Below are positions 40,642 through 50,020 of a stretch of 64,000 bases of DNA, in pieces. The notes beneath the pieces were generated by a model, which did no database searches, was not told the origin of the DNA, and saw only the letters and a program-made list of their open reading frames with translations. The position numbers and the translations under genes were made by a program. Source of the DNA: Bacillota bacterium (GTDB lineage: Bacteria > Bacillota > Clostridia > Christensenellales > Christensenellaceae); NCBI GenBank assembly GCA_023408315.1, contig JAEYKI010000020.1, positions 54,183-118,182 of the forward strand, written 5' to 3'. Position 1 is the stretch's first letter, and each line of letters opens with the position of its first letter.

Positions 40642-41603
40642 TACTTATCCCCCATCAGCAGCACCATCACGGCCTTCTGGGCATGCAGGCGGTTTTCCGC
40701 CTCGTCGAACACTACGCTCTTGGGCCCGTCTATCACTTCTTCCGTAACCTCTTCTCCCCGGTGCGCGGGCAGGCAGTGCAGGAATACCGCGTCCGGTTTG
40801 GCGGCCGCCATAAGTTTTTCGTTAACCTGATAGGCTGAAAAGCTTTTGGATTTCTCATCAAACTGGCTTTCCTGGCCCATGCTGGCCCATACGTCCGTAT
40901 AGATTGCGTCCGCGTTTTCCACTGCTTTGTACGGATCGTTTGTAATCTCCACAATGGAGCCGGATTCTTTGGCGAAAGAAAGAACCTTTTGCACAACTTC
41001 CGGGTCGGGCTCGTATCCCTTGGGGGAAGCAACCGAAATGTGCATGCCCAGTTTTGCGCAGATGATGAGAAGGGAAGCAGCCACATTGTTGCCGTCTCCC
41101 ACAAACGTGAGTTTGACGTTTTCCAGCGTGCCCTTGCGCTCGTATATGGTCTGGACATCCGCTAGCGCCTGGCAGGGATGGTAATCGTCCGTAAGGCCGT
41201 TGATCACGGGTATGGAGCCGTATTTGGCAAGGTCCTCCACGTCCGACTGTTTAAAGGTGCGGATCATAATGCCGTCCACCATGCGGGAAAGCGTCTTTGC
41301 CGTATCCGCAATGGTTTCGCCGCGGCCAAGCTGGATGTCGTTGCCTGAGAGGAACAGGCCCTGCCCGCCCAACTGGAAGATGCCCGTTTCAAAAGAAACG
41401 CGGGTGCGGGTGGAATTCTTGGTAAAGATCATACCGAGGGTCTTGCCTTCCAGGTATTTGTGCGGCTGCCCCTTTTTCTGCATTTCTTTAAGTTTCAGAG
41501 CAAGGGAAAGCACTTCCAATATTTCGTCTTTGGAATAGTTGCACATGGACAAAAGGTTTTTCTGATTAAATTTTGTTTTGGGTTTAAAATTCAATAAATC
41601 CAT
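40641..41603 (-). CDS. argF: Ornithine carbamoyltransferase
   Basis: ArgF joins carbamoyl phosphate and ornithine to give citrulline. The 320-residue protein has the carbamoyl-phosphate loop STRTRVSFETG, the HPCQALADVQT segment (DDYHPCQALAD), the FVGDGNNVA domain-2 start, and the ornithine loop FLHCLPAHRGEEV. It follows carB directly (2-bp gap) and overlaps the GNAT gene. Nothing is unusual in the protein. Confidence 0.97.
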   Translation of the reverse strand: MDLLNFKPKTKFNQKNLLSMCNYSKDEILEVLSLALKLKEMQKKGQPHKYLEGKTLGMIFTKNSTRTRVSFETGIFQLGGQGLFLSGNDIQLGRGETIADTAKTLSRMVDGIMIRTFKQSDVEDLAKYGSIPVINGLTDDYHPCQALADVQTIYERKGTLENVKLTFVGDGNNVAASLLIICAKLGMHISVASPKGYEPDPEVVQKVLSFAKESGSIVEITNDPYKAVENADAIYTDVWASMGQESQFDEKSKSFSAYQVNEKLMAAAKPDAVFLHCLPAHRGEEVTEEVIDGPKSVVFDEAENRLHAQKAVMVLLMGDK

Positions 41604-41605
41604 TT

Positions 41606-44600
41606 TTACTCTCCTATATATTCAGATAAAGGTATTACTTCCGGTTCTTCTTTTAAATTCACCACGCTGATCAGGGACTGCACGGTATCCATGGAGGTGA
41701 TGCAGGATACGCCGAATTCCATGCACGTTCGCCTGAGCAAAAAGCCGCGCCTGGAAGCAATCTTACCGCGCGTGGGCGTGTTGATCACCAGGGTAAAGTT
41801 GCCTTCTTTGATGCTTTTTATTACATATTCATAGGGCATGCAGCCACACGTAAAGCCGCTTTCCAAAAAGAATTTGTGCGTGCCCGGCGTGGCCACAATT
41901 CCATATCCCAGGGCATGCAGCTTTTTTGCGTACGCAATTGCTTCCGGCTTATCCCGGTCCGCAATGGAGAACAGCACGTTTCCGGAGGGCTTTGGCATGC
42001 CGATGCCGCAGGCCAGGAAGGCTTTTTTGAGCGCGCCCAGGTAAGTTTTATCCGTGCCCATGACTTCCCCGGTGGATTTCATCTCCGGCCCCAAAAAGGT
42101 ATCCACGGTAGTGAGCTTTGAGAAGGAGAACACAGGCGCTTTTACCGTTACAAGCTTGGATTCCGGATGGAGTCCGGTTTTTATTCCATTTTCCGCAAGC
42201 GTTTCTCCCAGCATGACGCGGGTGGCCAGCGCCACCATGTTCACCTCCGTGATTTTGGAAAGCACGGGTACGGTACGGCTTGCGCGCGGATTTACCTCCA
42301 GCACATACACCTGCTCATGTTCGTCCATGACAAACTGGATGTTGAACAGGCCCTTTATTTTAAGCTCCCGCCCGATCCGCACGCCATAATTGATGATCGT
42401 CTGTTTTGCCCTGGCGGAAATGTGCTGCGTGGGGTATACGGCAAAGCTGTCTCCCGAATGCACGCCCGCGCGCTCGATATGCTCCATAACGCCCACAACC
42501 AGCACGTCCGTGCCGTCTGATACCGCGTCCAGCTCAATTTCCTTGCCCAGAATGTATCTATCCACCAGCACCGGTTTATCCGGAGAGACCTGCGCCGCCA
42601 TTGTCATGTATTCGGTAAGTTCCTTGTCGTTATAAACCACTTCCATCGCCCTGCCGCCCAGCACGTAGGAGGGGCGGACAAGCACGGGGTAGCCGATTTG
42701 TTTGGCCGCGTCCAGAGCCGCGTCCAGTGAGAAAGCCGTATGGCCGTCCGGAATGGGTATTTTTAAAGCTTGCAGGGCTTCCAGGAACAGCTCCCTGTCC
42801 TCCGCGCGGTCGATATCCTCCACACTGGTACCCAGGATGTTAACGCCCGATTCCTTAAGCGGCGCGGCCAGGTTAATGGCCGTCTGCCCGCCAAACTGCA
42901 CGATGACCCCAAGAGGGTTTTCTTTGGTGATGATATCCATCACGCATTCCTTGGTAAGCGGCTCAAAATACAGTTTATCCGACGTATCAAAGTCCGTGGA
43001 TACCGTCTCCGGGTTGGAGTTGATAATGATGGACTCAATCTCCATGTCTTTAAGCGCGTGCACGGAATGCACCGAGCAGTAATCGAACTCGATACCTTGG
43101 CCGATGCGGATGGGCCCGGAGCCCAGCACAATGACCTTTTTGCGCGCTTGCGCTTCCACTTCGTCCTCCATATCGTAGGTGGAGTAGTAGTAGGGCGTAA
43201 CCGCCTTGAACTCTCCCGCGCAGGTATCCACCTTTTTGTAGGATGGTTTGATGCCAAGCGCGCTGCGCATGTAAGTGATCTGGGATTCGTGTGCGCCCAG
43301 GAGGTTCGCGATGTAGTTGTCTCCAAACCCAATCTGCTTGCATTTGCGCAAAAGGTCCGGCGTTAACGTTGTGATGGTGTGCGCTTTCAGCTTTTTGGCA
43401 AGCTGGAGTATTTTGTGCAGTTTGTGGATAAAGAACCGGTTGATCCGGGTAATCTCGAATATATCGTCCACCGTAAACCCGCGGTCCAGCGCCTCGCTGA
43501 CCACGAAGATACGCTCGTCGTCCGGATTTTTGAGGGAGTTTAAAAGCTGCTCCAGGCTCCATTCACTGATGCTCTTCATGCCCAGGTGGTAATTCAGCTT
43601 AATGTCCAGGCTGTCTATGGCCTTTAAGAGGGATTCCTCAAAACTGCGGCCAATGGCCATAACCTCTCCCGTGGCCTTCATTTGCGTACCCAGGCGCCGG
43701 TTGGCGGAATTAAACTTGTCAAACGGCCAGCGGGGCACCTTGGTGACCACGTAATCCAGCGCGGGTTCAAAGCAGGCGTATGTTTTGCCTGTGACCGAGT
43801 TTTTGATCTCGTCCAGGTTGTAACCCATTGCGATTTTTGCCGCAACCCGGGCGATGGGGTAGCCGGTCGCCTTGGAAGCAAGGGCAGAGGAACGGCTTAC
43901 GCGCGGGTTTACCTCTATGACCACGTATTCATACGAATCCGGATTGAGCGCATACTGCACGTTGCAGCCGCCTTTGATATCAAGGGCGCGGATGATGCGG
44001 ATGGCGGAGGAGCGGAGCATTTGGTACTCTTTATCGGAAAGGGTCTGGGAGGGAGCTACCACAATGCTGTCTCCCGTATGGATGCCCACGGGGTCTATAT
44101 TTTCCATGTTGCAGACAATGATGCAGTTGTCCGCATTGTCCCGCACCACTTCGTATTCTATTTCTTTCCACCCGGCCACGCTTTGCTCTAAAAGCACCTG
44201 GCCGATCATGCTGGCGTGCAGCCCTTTGTCCGTTGTTTCCATCAGCTCCGCAAGGGTGTTGGTGATGCCGCCGCCCGTACCCCCAAGTGTATATGCGGGG
44301 CGCACAATGATGGGAAAGCCGCATTCCTGCGCGAACGCTTCCGCGCCGTCCAAAGATGTAATGATACAGGACTGCGGAACCTGCTCGCCGATTTGCCGCA
44401 TGGTGGAGCGGAACAGTTCCCGGTCTTCCGCCAGCTCTATGGAATGAAGGGAAGTGCCCAGCAGTTTGATATTAAGCTCCTTTAATACGCCGGATTTATC
44501 AAGCGCGATCGTCATGTTGAGCCCGGTCTGCCCTCCCAGTGTGGCAATAATGCCCTGGGGCATCTCCTTGCGCAGTATCTGGGTAACGATTGGGAGGGTG

Positions 44601-44806
44601 ATTGGCTCTATATAGACCTTATCAGCCATTTCCGAATCCGTCATAATTGTCGCGGGGTTGGAATTGATAAGGACGACCTCAAAGCCCTCTTCTTTCAGCG
44701 CCCGGCAGGCCTGCGTTCCGGAATAATCGAATTCCGCGGCCTGGCCGATGACGATGGGGCCCGAGCCAATGACCATAATTTTTTTTACATCCGTTAATTT
44801 TGGCAT
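41606..44806 (-). CDS. carB: Carbamoyl-phosphate synthase large subunit
   Basis: CarB makes carbamoyl phosphate from bicarbonate, two ATP and ammonia delivered by CarA. The 1066-residue protein is full length. It has two homologous ATP-grasp halves (GSGPIVIGQAAEFDYSGTQAC and GSGPIRIGQGIEFDYCSVH), the VNPRVSRSSALASKATGYPIA and VNPRASRTVPVLSKITEV metal sites, and an MGS-like allosteric domain at the C-terminus (VINTPTRGKIASRRGFLLRR). No carA lies next to it, although the pair is usually adjacent. It overlaps argD by 13 bp. Confidence 0.97.
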   Translation of the reverse strand: MPKLTDVKKIMVIGSGPIVIGQAAEFDYSGTQACRALKEEGFEVVLINSNPATIMTDSEMADKVYIEPITLPIVTQILRKEMPQGIIATLGGQTGLNMTIALDKSGVLKELNIKLLGTSLHSIELAEDRELFRSTMRQIGEQVPQSCIITSLDGAEAFAQECGFPIIVRPAYTLGGTGGGITNTLAELMETTDKGLHASMIGQVLLEQSVAGWKEIEYEVVRDNADNCIIVCNMENIDPVGIHTGDSIVVAPSQTLSDKEYQMLRSSAIRIIRALDIKGGCNVQYALNPDSYEYVVIEVNPRVSRSSALASKATGYPIARVAAKIAMGYNLDEIKNSVTGKTYACFEPALDYVVTKVPRWPFDKFNSANRRLGTQMKATGEVMAIGRSFEESLLKAIDSLDIKLNYHLGMKSISEWSLEQLLNSLKNPDDERIFVVSEALDRGFTVDDIFEITRINRFFIHKLHKILQLAKKLKAHTITTLTPDLLRKCKQIGFGDNYIANLLGAHESQITYMRSALGIKPSYKKVDTCAGEFKAVTPYYYSTYDMEDEVEAQARKKVIVLGSGPIRIGQGIEFDYCSVHSVHALKDMEIESIIINSNPETVSTDFDTSDKLYFEPLTKECVMDIITKENPLGVIVQFGGQTAINLAAPLKESGVNILGTSVEDIDRAEDRELFLEALQALKIPIPDGHTAFSLDAALDAAKQIGYPVLVRPSYVLGGRAMEVVYNDKELTEYMTMAAQVSPDKPVLVDRYILGKEIELDAVSDGTDVLVVGVMEHIERAGVHSGDSFAVYPTQHISARAKQTIINYGVRIGRELKIKGLFNIQFVMDEHEQVYVLEVNPRASRTVPVLSKITEVNMVALATRVMLGETLAENGIKTGLHPESKLVTVKAPVFSFSKLTTVDTFLGPEMKSTGEVMGTDKTYLGALKKAFLACGIGMPKPSGNVLFSIADRDKPEAIAYAKKLHALGYGIVATPGTHKFFLESGFTCGCMPYEYVIKSIKEGNFTLVINTPTRGKIASRRGFLLRRTCMEFGVSCITSMDTVQSLISVVNLKEEPEVIPLSEYIGE

Positions 44807-45996
44807 GTAAAAATCTCCTTCAGCGCGCTGACCAGCGCGTCAATCTGATCCTTTTGGATCACCAGCGGGGGAACAAGCCGCAGCGTATTGTTGCCGGCTG
44901 TGCCCACCACAAAGCCGCCTGCCAGCAGTTTGCCCAGCACCTCGCCCGCAACCAGCGGGGGGTTCAGCTCCAGGCCCAGCATAAGCCCAAGGCCCCGGAC
45001 CTGCTTGATAGCGCTTGGGCAGCAGTTTGAGAGCTCCTTCAATTGTTCTTTAAAATAATATCCCATTTTTGCCGCGTTTTCAATCAGCGGGGTGGTGGAC
45101 ATCTTGGTTGCGACGTACAGGCCTGCCGCGCATGCCAGAGGGTTTCCGCCAAAGGTTGTGCCATGGTCGCCCTTGGAGAACGCATCCGCCGCGTTTTGCC
45201 GCGCCAGAATTGCGCCAATGGGAATGCCGTTGCCCAGCGCCTTGGCGAGGCAGGTGATATCCGGCTTAATGTTGTAATGCATCTGGGCCAGCAGTTTGCC
45301 CGTACGGCCCATGCCGGTCTGCACCTCGTCTGCGATCAGGAGCGCGCCGGTTTTTTTGGCGGCGTTCTGCAGAGCTGCCGCGTATTCCTGCGAGAGGGGC
45401 ATCACACCGCCCTCACCCTGCACACATTCAAACAGAATGGCCGCTGTTTTATCCGTTACCGCGGCATTAAGCGCGCCAAAGTCCTCGGGCTGCACATAGG
45501 TGAATGTATAGGGCAGGGGCGCAAAGGGTACGTGGAATTTATCCTGCCCCGTTGCGGTAAGAGCGGCCAGGGTGCGTCCGTGGAAACTGTTCTGCAAAGT
45601 TACAAAGTGCGTGCGGTCTTCGCCTTTATTAAAGTGGTATTTTTTCGCCATTTTGATGGCGCATTCAATTGCCTCAGATCCGCTGTTTTGAAAAAAAACA
45701 CGGTCAAATCCCGTGCTTTTGCAAAGTATTTCTGCCAGTTTTGCCTGGGGTTCAACATAATAGTAATTGGAGATGTGGATCAGGTTATCCACCTGGCTGT
45801 GCACGGCGGCCTTAAAGCCCTCGTCCGAGTAGCCAAGGCTGTTCACGGCAATGCCCGCAAGAAAATCCGTGTATTTATTGCCTTCCGTGTCGTACAGAAA
45901 TACGTCTTCGCCCCGCACGAAGCACACAGGGAGCCGTTCTCCGTACACCTGCAGGAAGTAGTCCCGGTCCAGTTGTTTGATTGCCTGTAAATCCAT
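44794..45996 (-). CDS. argD: Acetylornithine aminotransferase
   Basis: A PLP-dependent class III aminotransferase that makes N-acetylornithine from the semialdehyde. The 400-residue protein has NSGSEAIECAIKMAKKYH, FHGRTLAALTATGQDKF, the cofactor aspartate in LLIADEVQTGMGRTGK, and the Schiff-base lysine in ITCLAKALGNGIPIGA. The family motif FLAGIAVNSLGY is near the N-terminus. It lies between argB and carB in the operon and overlaps carB. Confidence 0.97.
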   Translation of the reverse strand: MDLQAIKQLDRDYFLQVYGERLPVCFVRGEDVFLYDTEGNKYTDFLAGIAVNSLGYSDEGFKAAVHSQVDNLIHISNYYYVEPQAKLAEILCKSTGFDRVFFQNSGSEAIECAIKMAKKYHFNKGEDRTHFVTLQNSFHGRTLAALTATGQDKFHVPFAPLPYTFTYVQPEDFGALNAAVTDKTAAILFECVQGEGGVMPLSQEYAAALQNAAKKTGALLIADEVQTGMGRTGKLLAQMHYNIKPDITCLAKALGNGIPIGAILARQNAADAFSKGDHGTTFGGNPLACAAGLYVATKMSTTPLIENAAKMGYYFKEQLKELSNCCPSAIKQVRGLGLMLGLELNPPLVAGEVLGKLLAGGFVVGTAGNNTLRLVPPLVIQKDQIDALVSALKEIFTCQN

Positions 45997-46010
45997 TTTA
46001 ATCCTCTCCT

Positions 46011-46874
46011 TTACGCGGTGATCATGGTTCCGATACCGGAATCTGTGAATATTTCCAGGATAATGGGGTGGGGGATGGTGCCGTTTAATATATGCACGCG
46101 TTCCACGCCCGACTGGATGGCCTGAATGCAGCCGCGCACCTTGGGCAGCATGCCTCCCTCTATAACGCCCTGGTCGATCAGCTCGTAGATGCGGGCCACG
46201 CTGATCTCATAGATCAGTGTTTCCGGGTTGTTTTTATCCATGCGGATTCCGTCCGTATCCGTTAAAAACATCAGTTTTTCCGCCTGAAGCGCGCAGGCGA
46301 TCTCGCTTGCGACCGTGTCTGCGTTAATATTGTAGCTTTCGCCGTTTTGCCCCACGCCAATGGGCGCTATGACCGGAATATACTGGTCGCCCGCCAGAGT
46401 CATCAAAAGCTTGGTGTTGATGCCCGTGATCTGGCCCACATTGCCCAGGTCCACTCCGTTCTTGGGCTCTGCCTTTTTTGCCTGGATGATGTTGCCGTCA
46501 ATCCCGCACAGGCCGATGGCGTTGGCCTTCATGCCGTTCAGCTTGGCAACAATCTCCTTGTTGATCTTGCCGGTTAAAACCATCTGCACCACTTCCATGG
46601 TCTTGTCGTCCGTAACGCGCAGGCCGTCTATAAACCGGGGCTGCACATCCAGCGCCAAAAGCATGTTGTTGATGTCCGGGCCGCCGCCGTGCACCACAAT
46701 GGGATTCATGCCCACAAACTTTAAAAGGGTTACGTCTTCCAGTATTTTTTGCGTAAGGTCCGGCTCCTGCATGGCCGCCCCGCCGTATTTAATGACGATT
46801 GTTTTGCCAAAAAGCCGCTGTATATAGGGCAGAGCCTCAATGAGCATATTTGCCCGCTGCATATATTCTATCAT
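46011..46874 (-). CDS. argB: Acetylglutamate kinase
   Basis: ArgB phosphorylates N-acetylglutamate, usually the arginine-feedback step in organisms with an acetyl cycle. The 287-residue protein begins MIEYMQRANMLIEALPYIQ. The N-terminal helix ahead of TIVIKYGGAAM is the element found in arginine-sensitive kinases. VHGGGPDINNML, GLCGIDGNII, NINADTVASEIA and the C-terminal GTMI complete the signature. The start at 46874 follows AGGAGG by five bases; the ATG at 46895 is upstream of that ribosome site. Confidence 0.96.
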   Translation of the reverse strand: MIEYMQRANMLIEALPYIQRLFGKTIVIKYGGAAMQEPDLTQKILEDVTLLKFVGMNPIVVHGGGPDINNMLLALDVQPRFIDGLRVTDDKTMEVVQMVLTGKINKEIVAKLNGMKANAIGLCGIDGNIIQAKKAEPKNGVDLGNVGQITGINTKLLMTLAGDQYIPVIAPIGVGQNGESYNINADTVASEIACALQAEKLMFLTDTDGIRMDKNNPETLIYEISVARIYELIDQGVIEGGMLPKVRGCIQAIQSGVERVHILNGTIPHPIILEIFTDSGIGTMITA

Positions 46875-46882
46875 TTTTCCTC

Positions 46883-47923
46883 CTACAGATACCATGCCGT
46901 CCGGGGAAGCCCCAGCGTTTCGTCCAGCCCGTTCATGATGTTAAAATTTTGTATCGCCTGCCCAGCCGCGCCCTTAATAAGGTTATCCAGGCATGCCACG
47001 ATGATCAGGCGTCCTGTGCGCTCCGAAACATCAAACCCGATGAAGAGGTTGTTGGAACCAACCACGTGCTTCAGTTCCGGCAGGTCTCCCTTGGGCAGCA
47101 CATGCACAAAGGGTTCGCCCGCAAACTGCGCCTTATACGTTTTCTGGATATCTTCCGCGCCAACGCCGGGCATGAGCTCCGTATAGATGGTGGCAAGTAT
47201 GCCGCGCTTTACGGGCAGCAGGTGGGGCGTAAACAGCAGGGTGATCTTCTCGCCCGCCGCAATGGAGAGCTGATCTTCTATCTCCGATGTGTGCCGGTGG
47301 CGGATGGCGGAATACGCCTTAAAATTATCGCCCAGCTCGCAGAAGGAATAGCTTGTGTCCCCCTTTCGTCCCGCGCCCGTAATGCCGCTTTTTGCGTCTA
47401 TCACAATGCCGGACGAGCGCACCAGCCTGTTTTTAAGAACCGGCAGCAGCGCCAGTATGGAGCAGGTGGTATAGCATCCCGGATTGGCTATGAGGGAGGC
47501 CGTTTTTATTTTGGACCTGTTCACTTCCGTAAGGCCGTATATTGCCTGGGCCTGCGCCTCCGGGGCTTTGTGCGGGATTTTGTACCATTCCTCAAAAACG
47601 GATACGTCCGAATACCTGAATCCTCCGCTTAGATCCACCACCTTTGCGCCCGCCTGCATCAGCAGGGGGGCCATTCGCAGGGATTCCTCGTGCGGGAGGG
47701 CCGTGAATACATAGTCGCAGCTGCTCCCCAGTTCGCCGGCGTTCAGGTCTTCCAGCGGAATGTCCTGCCCGGCTGTATAATTCTTGTATACCTGACTCAA
47801 GCTTTGCCCTGCAAAGCTTTTGGATACCGCTTTGCATATATGCACCTGCGGATGAGCGGAAAGCAGCCGCAAAAGCTCTTCTCCCGCATATCCTGTTGCG
47901 CCGACAATACCAACTTCGACCAT
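46883..47923 (-). CDS. argC: N-acetyl-gamma-glutamyl-phosphate reductase
   Basis: ArgC reduces N-acetylglutamyl phosphate to the semialdehyde with NADPH. The 346-residue protein begins MVEVGIVGATGYAGEELLRLL, a clear Rossmann start. The catalytic cysteine lies in LIANPGCYTTCSIL. IDAKSGITGAGRK and the HRHTSEIEDQL and FTPHLLPVKRGILATIY motifs follow. The start at 47923 has GGAGG before it; a longer in-frame reading to 48028 overlaps the promoter and lacks similarity. It is the first gene of the arginine operon. Confidence 0.96.
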   Translation of the reverse strand: MVEVGIVGATGYAGEELLRLLSAHPQVHICKAVSKSFAGQSLSQVYKNYTAGQDIPLEDLNAGELGSSCDYVFTALPHEESLRMAPLLMQAGAKVVDLSGGFRYSDVSVFEEWYKIPHKAPEAQAQAIYGLTEVNRSKIKTASLIANPGCYTTCSILALLPVLKNRLVRSSGIVIDAKSGITGAGRKGDTSYSFCELGDNFKAYSAIRHRHTSEIEDQLSIAAGEKITLLFTPHLLPVKRGILATIYTELMPGVGAEDIQKTYKAQFAGEPFVHVLPKGDLPELKHVVGSNNLFIGFDVSERTGRLIIVACLDNLIKGAAGQAIQNFNIMNGLDETLGLPRTAWYL

Positions 47924-47996
47924 AAAATCCTCCAAATCCGTTTTCCAAACGGGCCTTCTCAAAATGCATTGAAAGAGAAACCGTTGGAATAGAATA

Positions 47997-48025
47997 ATTA
48001 TACAATATAATGCATAAGTATGCAA
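47997..48025 (-). promoter_or_regulatory. Arginine operon promoter with ARG box
   Basis: On the minus strand TTGCAT (48025-48020) and TATAAT (48002-47997) have a 17-bp spacer. A perfect dyad TGCATA-AG-TATGCA at 48011-48024 overlaps the -35. It follows the TGNAT...ATNCA form of ArgR/AhrC operators, so arginine-dependent repression of argCBD-carB-argF is expected. The argR gene itself is not in the window. Confidence 0.85.
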
Positions 48026-48114
48026 CATCTTTTTTATTAAATTTTATTTAAAAAAGTATAAAAAGAATATTGCAAGGCACAATAATTATATCAAAGAAGG
48101 CAGGAGAATACAAA

Positions 48115-49362
48115 ATGAAAAAGGGCGTTCTTGTTTTGTCGTCTGTTTTGGCGGTTGCGTCCATTTATATTGCTTATACGCAGGCCAGCCTGGATGTTTA
48201 TAAGGTAAAGGTGGATACCATGCGGGTTGGAAACATAAAAATAAGCCTGGATCTTACAGGCGAAGTAAGGCCCCAGAACCAGTCCGACATTATAGCCCAG
48301 AACGCGACGGTAAGCGACGTTTATGTAAAGGAAGGGGATATGGTGGACGCCGGAGCCCCCCTGTTCCGCTACGATACCACAGACGCACAAAAACAGTTGG
48401 ACGATGCCAAAAAGGAATTGCAGGAGCTGCAGGCCAAGCAGGCAAAAGCGCAGTCCGTTTACCAGACTTCAGATTCTTCTTTAAGCCAGTACGCACAAAA
48501 CGCGGTGAGCCTTGCGCAGTCCTCCGGCTACGAACTATACCATTACAACAACGAGATTACAAATTTTATGGCCAAGGCGGTTTCAGACCGGCTGCTGGCT
48601 TCTGTGGACGGCGGGCTGGAGAGCCTGATTCAGAGTTACCTGCCGCAAATTCAGGGGGCGCTGTCTTCCGGGGCCGCGCTGCCGCAGGATACCGAAACGG
48701 GCGGCCTTGCCAGCATTGATAAAAATGCAACGCTGGAAGAGCAGGTTCAGACGGCCATGGAGAATGTGGACGCCCTGGAAGAGAAAATTGCCGCTATGGA
48801 GGTGACCAGCGCTATTGGTGGCAAGGTGCTGGAGGTGGATGTTAAGAAAGGCGAAACGGTTGCCGCAAGTTCCACTGCCATGGTAGTTGCGGACACAGGG
48901 AATATGGAAGTGCATTCCATGGTATCCGGAAATGACGTTAAATTGCTCAAAACCGGCATGGAAGCCGTATTGATTTCGTCTGACGGAGAGACCAAGTATC
49001 CCGGCGTAATTGCCCGCATTGGGCAGAAGATTGTTTCCGGTTCGGAAGGCGGAGAAAACATGACGGATATGGTTATTACCCCCAATGCCGAACTGGAGGA
49101 ACTGCCCGGCAGCACGATTGACCTGGAAGTGGTTTTAAGCCAGAAGAAAAACGTGCCGGTAATCTCGCTGGACTGCCTGACTGCGGACGGAAATGTGTTT
49201 GTGGTAGACGGCAACAGTATTGCGCATGCACGGGCCATACAAAAAGGCATGCAGGACGATTACAATGTGCAGGTGACAGGGGGGCTTTCTGCGGGGGAAA
49301 GGCTGATTGTAAACCCGGACAAGGGCCTGAAGGACGGGCAAAAGGTGACCGTGATTGATTAG
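48115..49362 (+). CDS. MacA/HlyD-type efflux adaptor subunit
   Basis: A 415-residue membrane-fusion protein with one N-terminal membrane helix (residues 3-22). The first biotinyl-lipoyl half is near residue 60 (VSDVYVKEGDMVDAGAPLFRYD), a coiled coil follows (about 85-125), then a second lipoyl half (IGGKVLEVDVKKGETVAASSTAMV; key piece VDVKKGETV), and beta-barrel and MPD domains at the C-terminus. With the ATPase and permease that follow it forms a MacAB-like ABC exporter for peptides, macrolides or lipids. The start ATG 48115 has AGGAG before it. The stop overlaps the ATPase gene. Confidence 0.93.
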   Translation: MKKGVLVLSSVLAVASIYIAYTQASLDVYKVKVDTMRVGNIKISLDLTGEVRPQNQSDIIAQNATVSDVYVKEGDMVDAGAPLFRYDTTDAQKQLDDAKKELQELQAKQAKAQSVYQTSDSSLSQYAQNAVSLAQSSGYELYHYNNEITNFMAKAVSDRLLASVDGGLESLIQSYLPQIQGALSSGAALPQDTETGGLASIDKNATLEEQVQTAMENVDALEEKIAAMEVTSAIGGKVLEVDVKKGETVAASSTAMVVADTGNMEVHSMVSGNDVKLLKTGMEAVLISSDGETKYPGVIARIGQKIVSGSEGGENMTDMVITPNAELEELPGSTIDLEVVLSQKKNVPVISLDCLTADGNVFVVDGNSIAHARAIQKGMQDDYNVQVTGGLSAGERLIVNPDKGLKDGQKVTVID

Positions 49363-50020
49363 TTTAAAAAACATTTGCAAAGAATACAGGATTGGCTGCG
49401 GAACTGTATACGCGCTCAGAAACATTAACATAGAGCTGGAAGACGGAGGTTTTTTATCCATCATGGGGCCTTCGGGAAGCGGCAAATCCACGCTTCTCAA
49501 TATACTGGGCTGTCTGGATACCCAAAGCGCGGGAGAATATTACCTGAACGGCATCCATGTGGCCGGCCTTTCGGACGAGAGAAAGGCGAACCTCCGAAAC
49601 CTGTATATCGGTTTTATATTCCAGTCTTTTTTTCTGCTGCCCCGCCTATCTGCCCTGGAAAACGTGGAGCTGCCTCTGATATACCGGGGGATGGACGCCA
49701 AGAGCCGGAAGCCGAAGGCAGTGGAAGCGCTGCGGATGGTGGGGCTTGCGGACAGGAGCATGCATCTGCCGGGGGAGCTCTCGGGCGGGCAGCGGCAGCG
49801 GGTGGCCATCGCCCGGGCGCTGATCAACAACCCCAAGCTGATTCTGGCGGACGAGCCCACCGGCAACCTGGATACGGCCACGGGCCGGGAGATTATGGAT
49901 ATATTGCACAGGCTGAACAGGCAGGGCACCACGGTGGTGCTGATTACGCATGAGCGGGAAATTGCGGACTACGCCAGAACAATGCTGATGATCAGGGACG
50001 GGGAAATAGCATGTCTGTAA
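49355..50020 (+). CDS. ABC exporter ATPase, MacB/LolD type
   Basis: A 221-residue ATP-binding subunit. It shows Walker A GPSGSGKST, the Q-loop region GFIFQSFFLLPRLSALENVELPL typical of the LolD/MacB group, signature LSGGQRQRVAIARAL, Walker B LILADEPTGNLD, and the switch histidine in VLITHEREIA. The TTG start at 49355 lies inside the adaptor gene's end, and the stop overlaps the permease start, so the three are tightly coupled. The substrate cannot be told from sequence. Confidence 0.96.
   Translation: MISLKNICKEYRIGCGTVYALRNINIELEDGGFLSIMGPSGSGKSTLLNILGCLDTQSAGEYYLNGIHVAGLSDERKANLRNLYIGFIFQSFFLLPRLSALENVELPLIYRGMDAKSRKPKAVEALRMVGLADRSMHLPGELSGGQRQRVAIARALINNPKLILADEPTGNLDTATGREIMDILHRLNRQGTTVVLITHEREIADYARTMLMIRDGEIACL

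Noticed and set aside
45043..45990. 315-codon plus-strand frame opposite argD
   Set aside because: argD is complete with its PLP lysine; the plus frame has no start site or domain.
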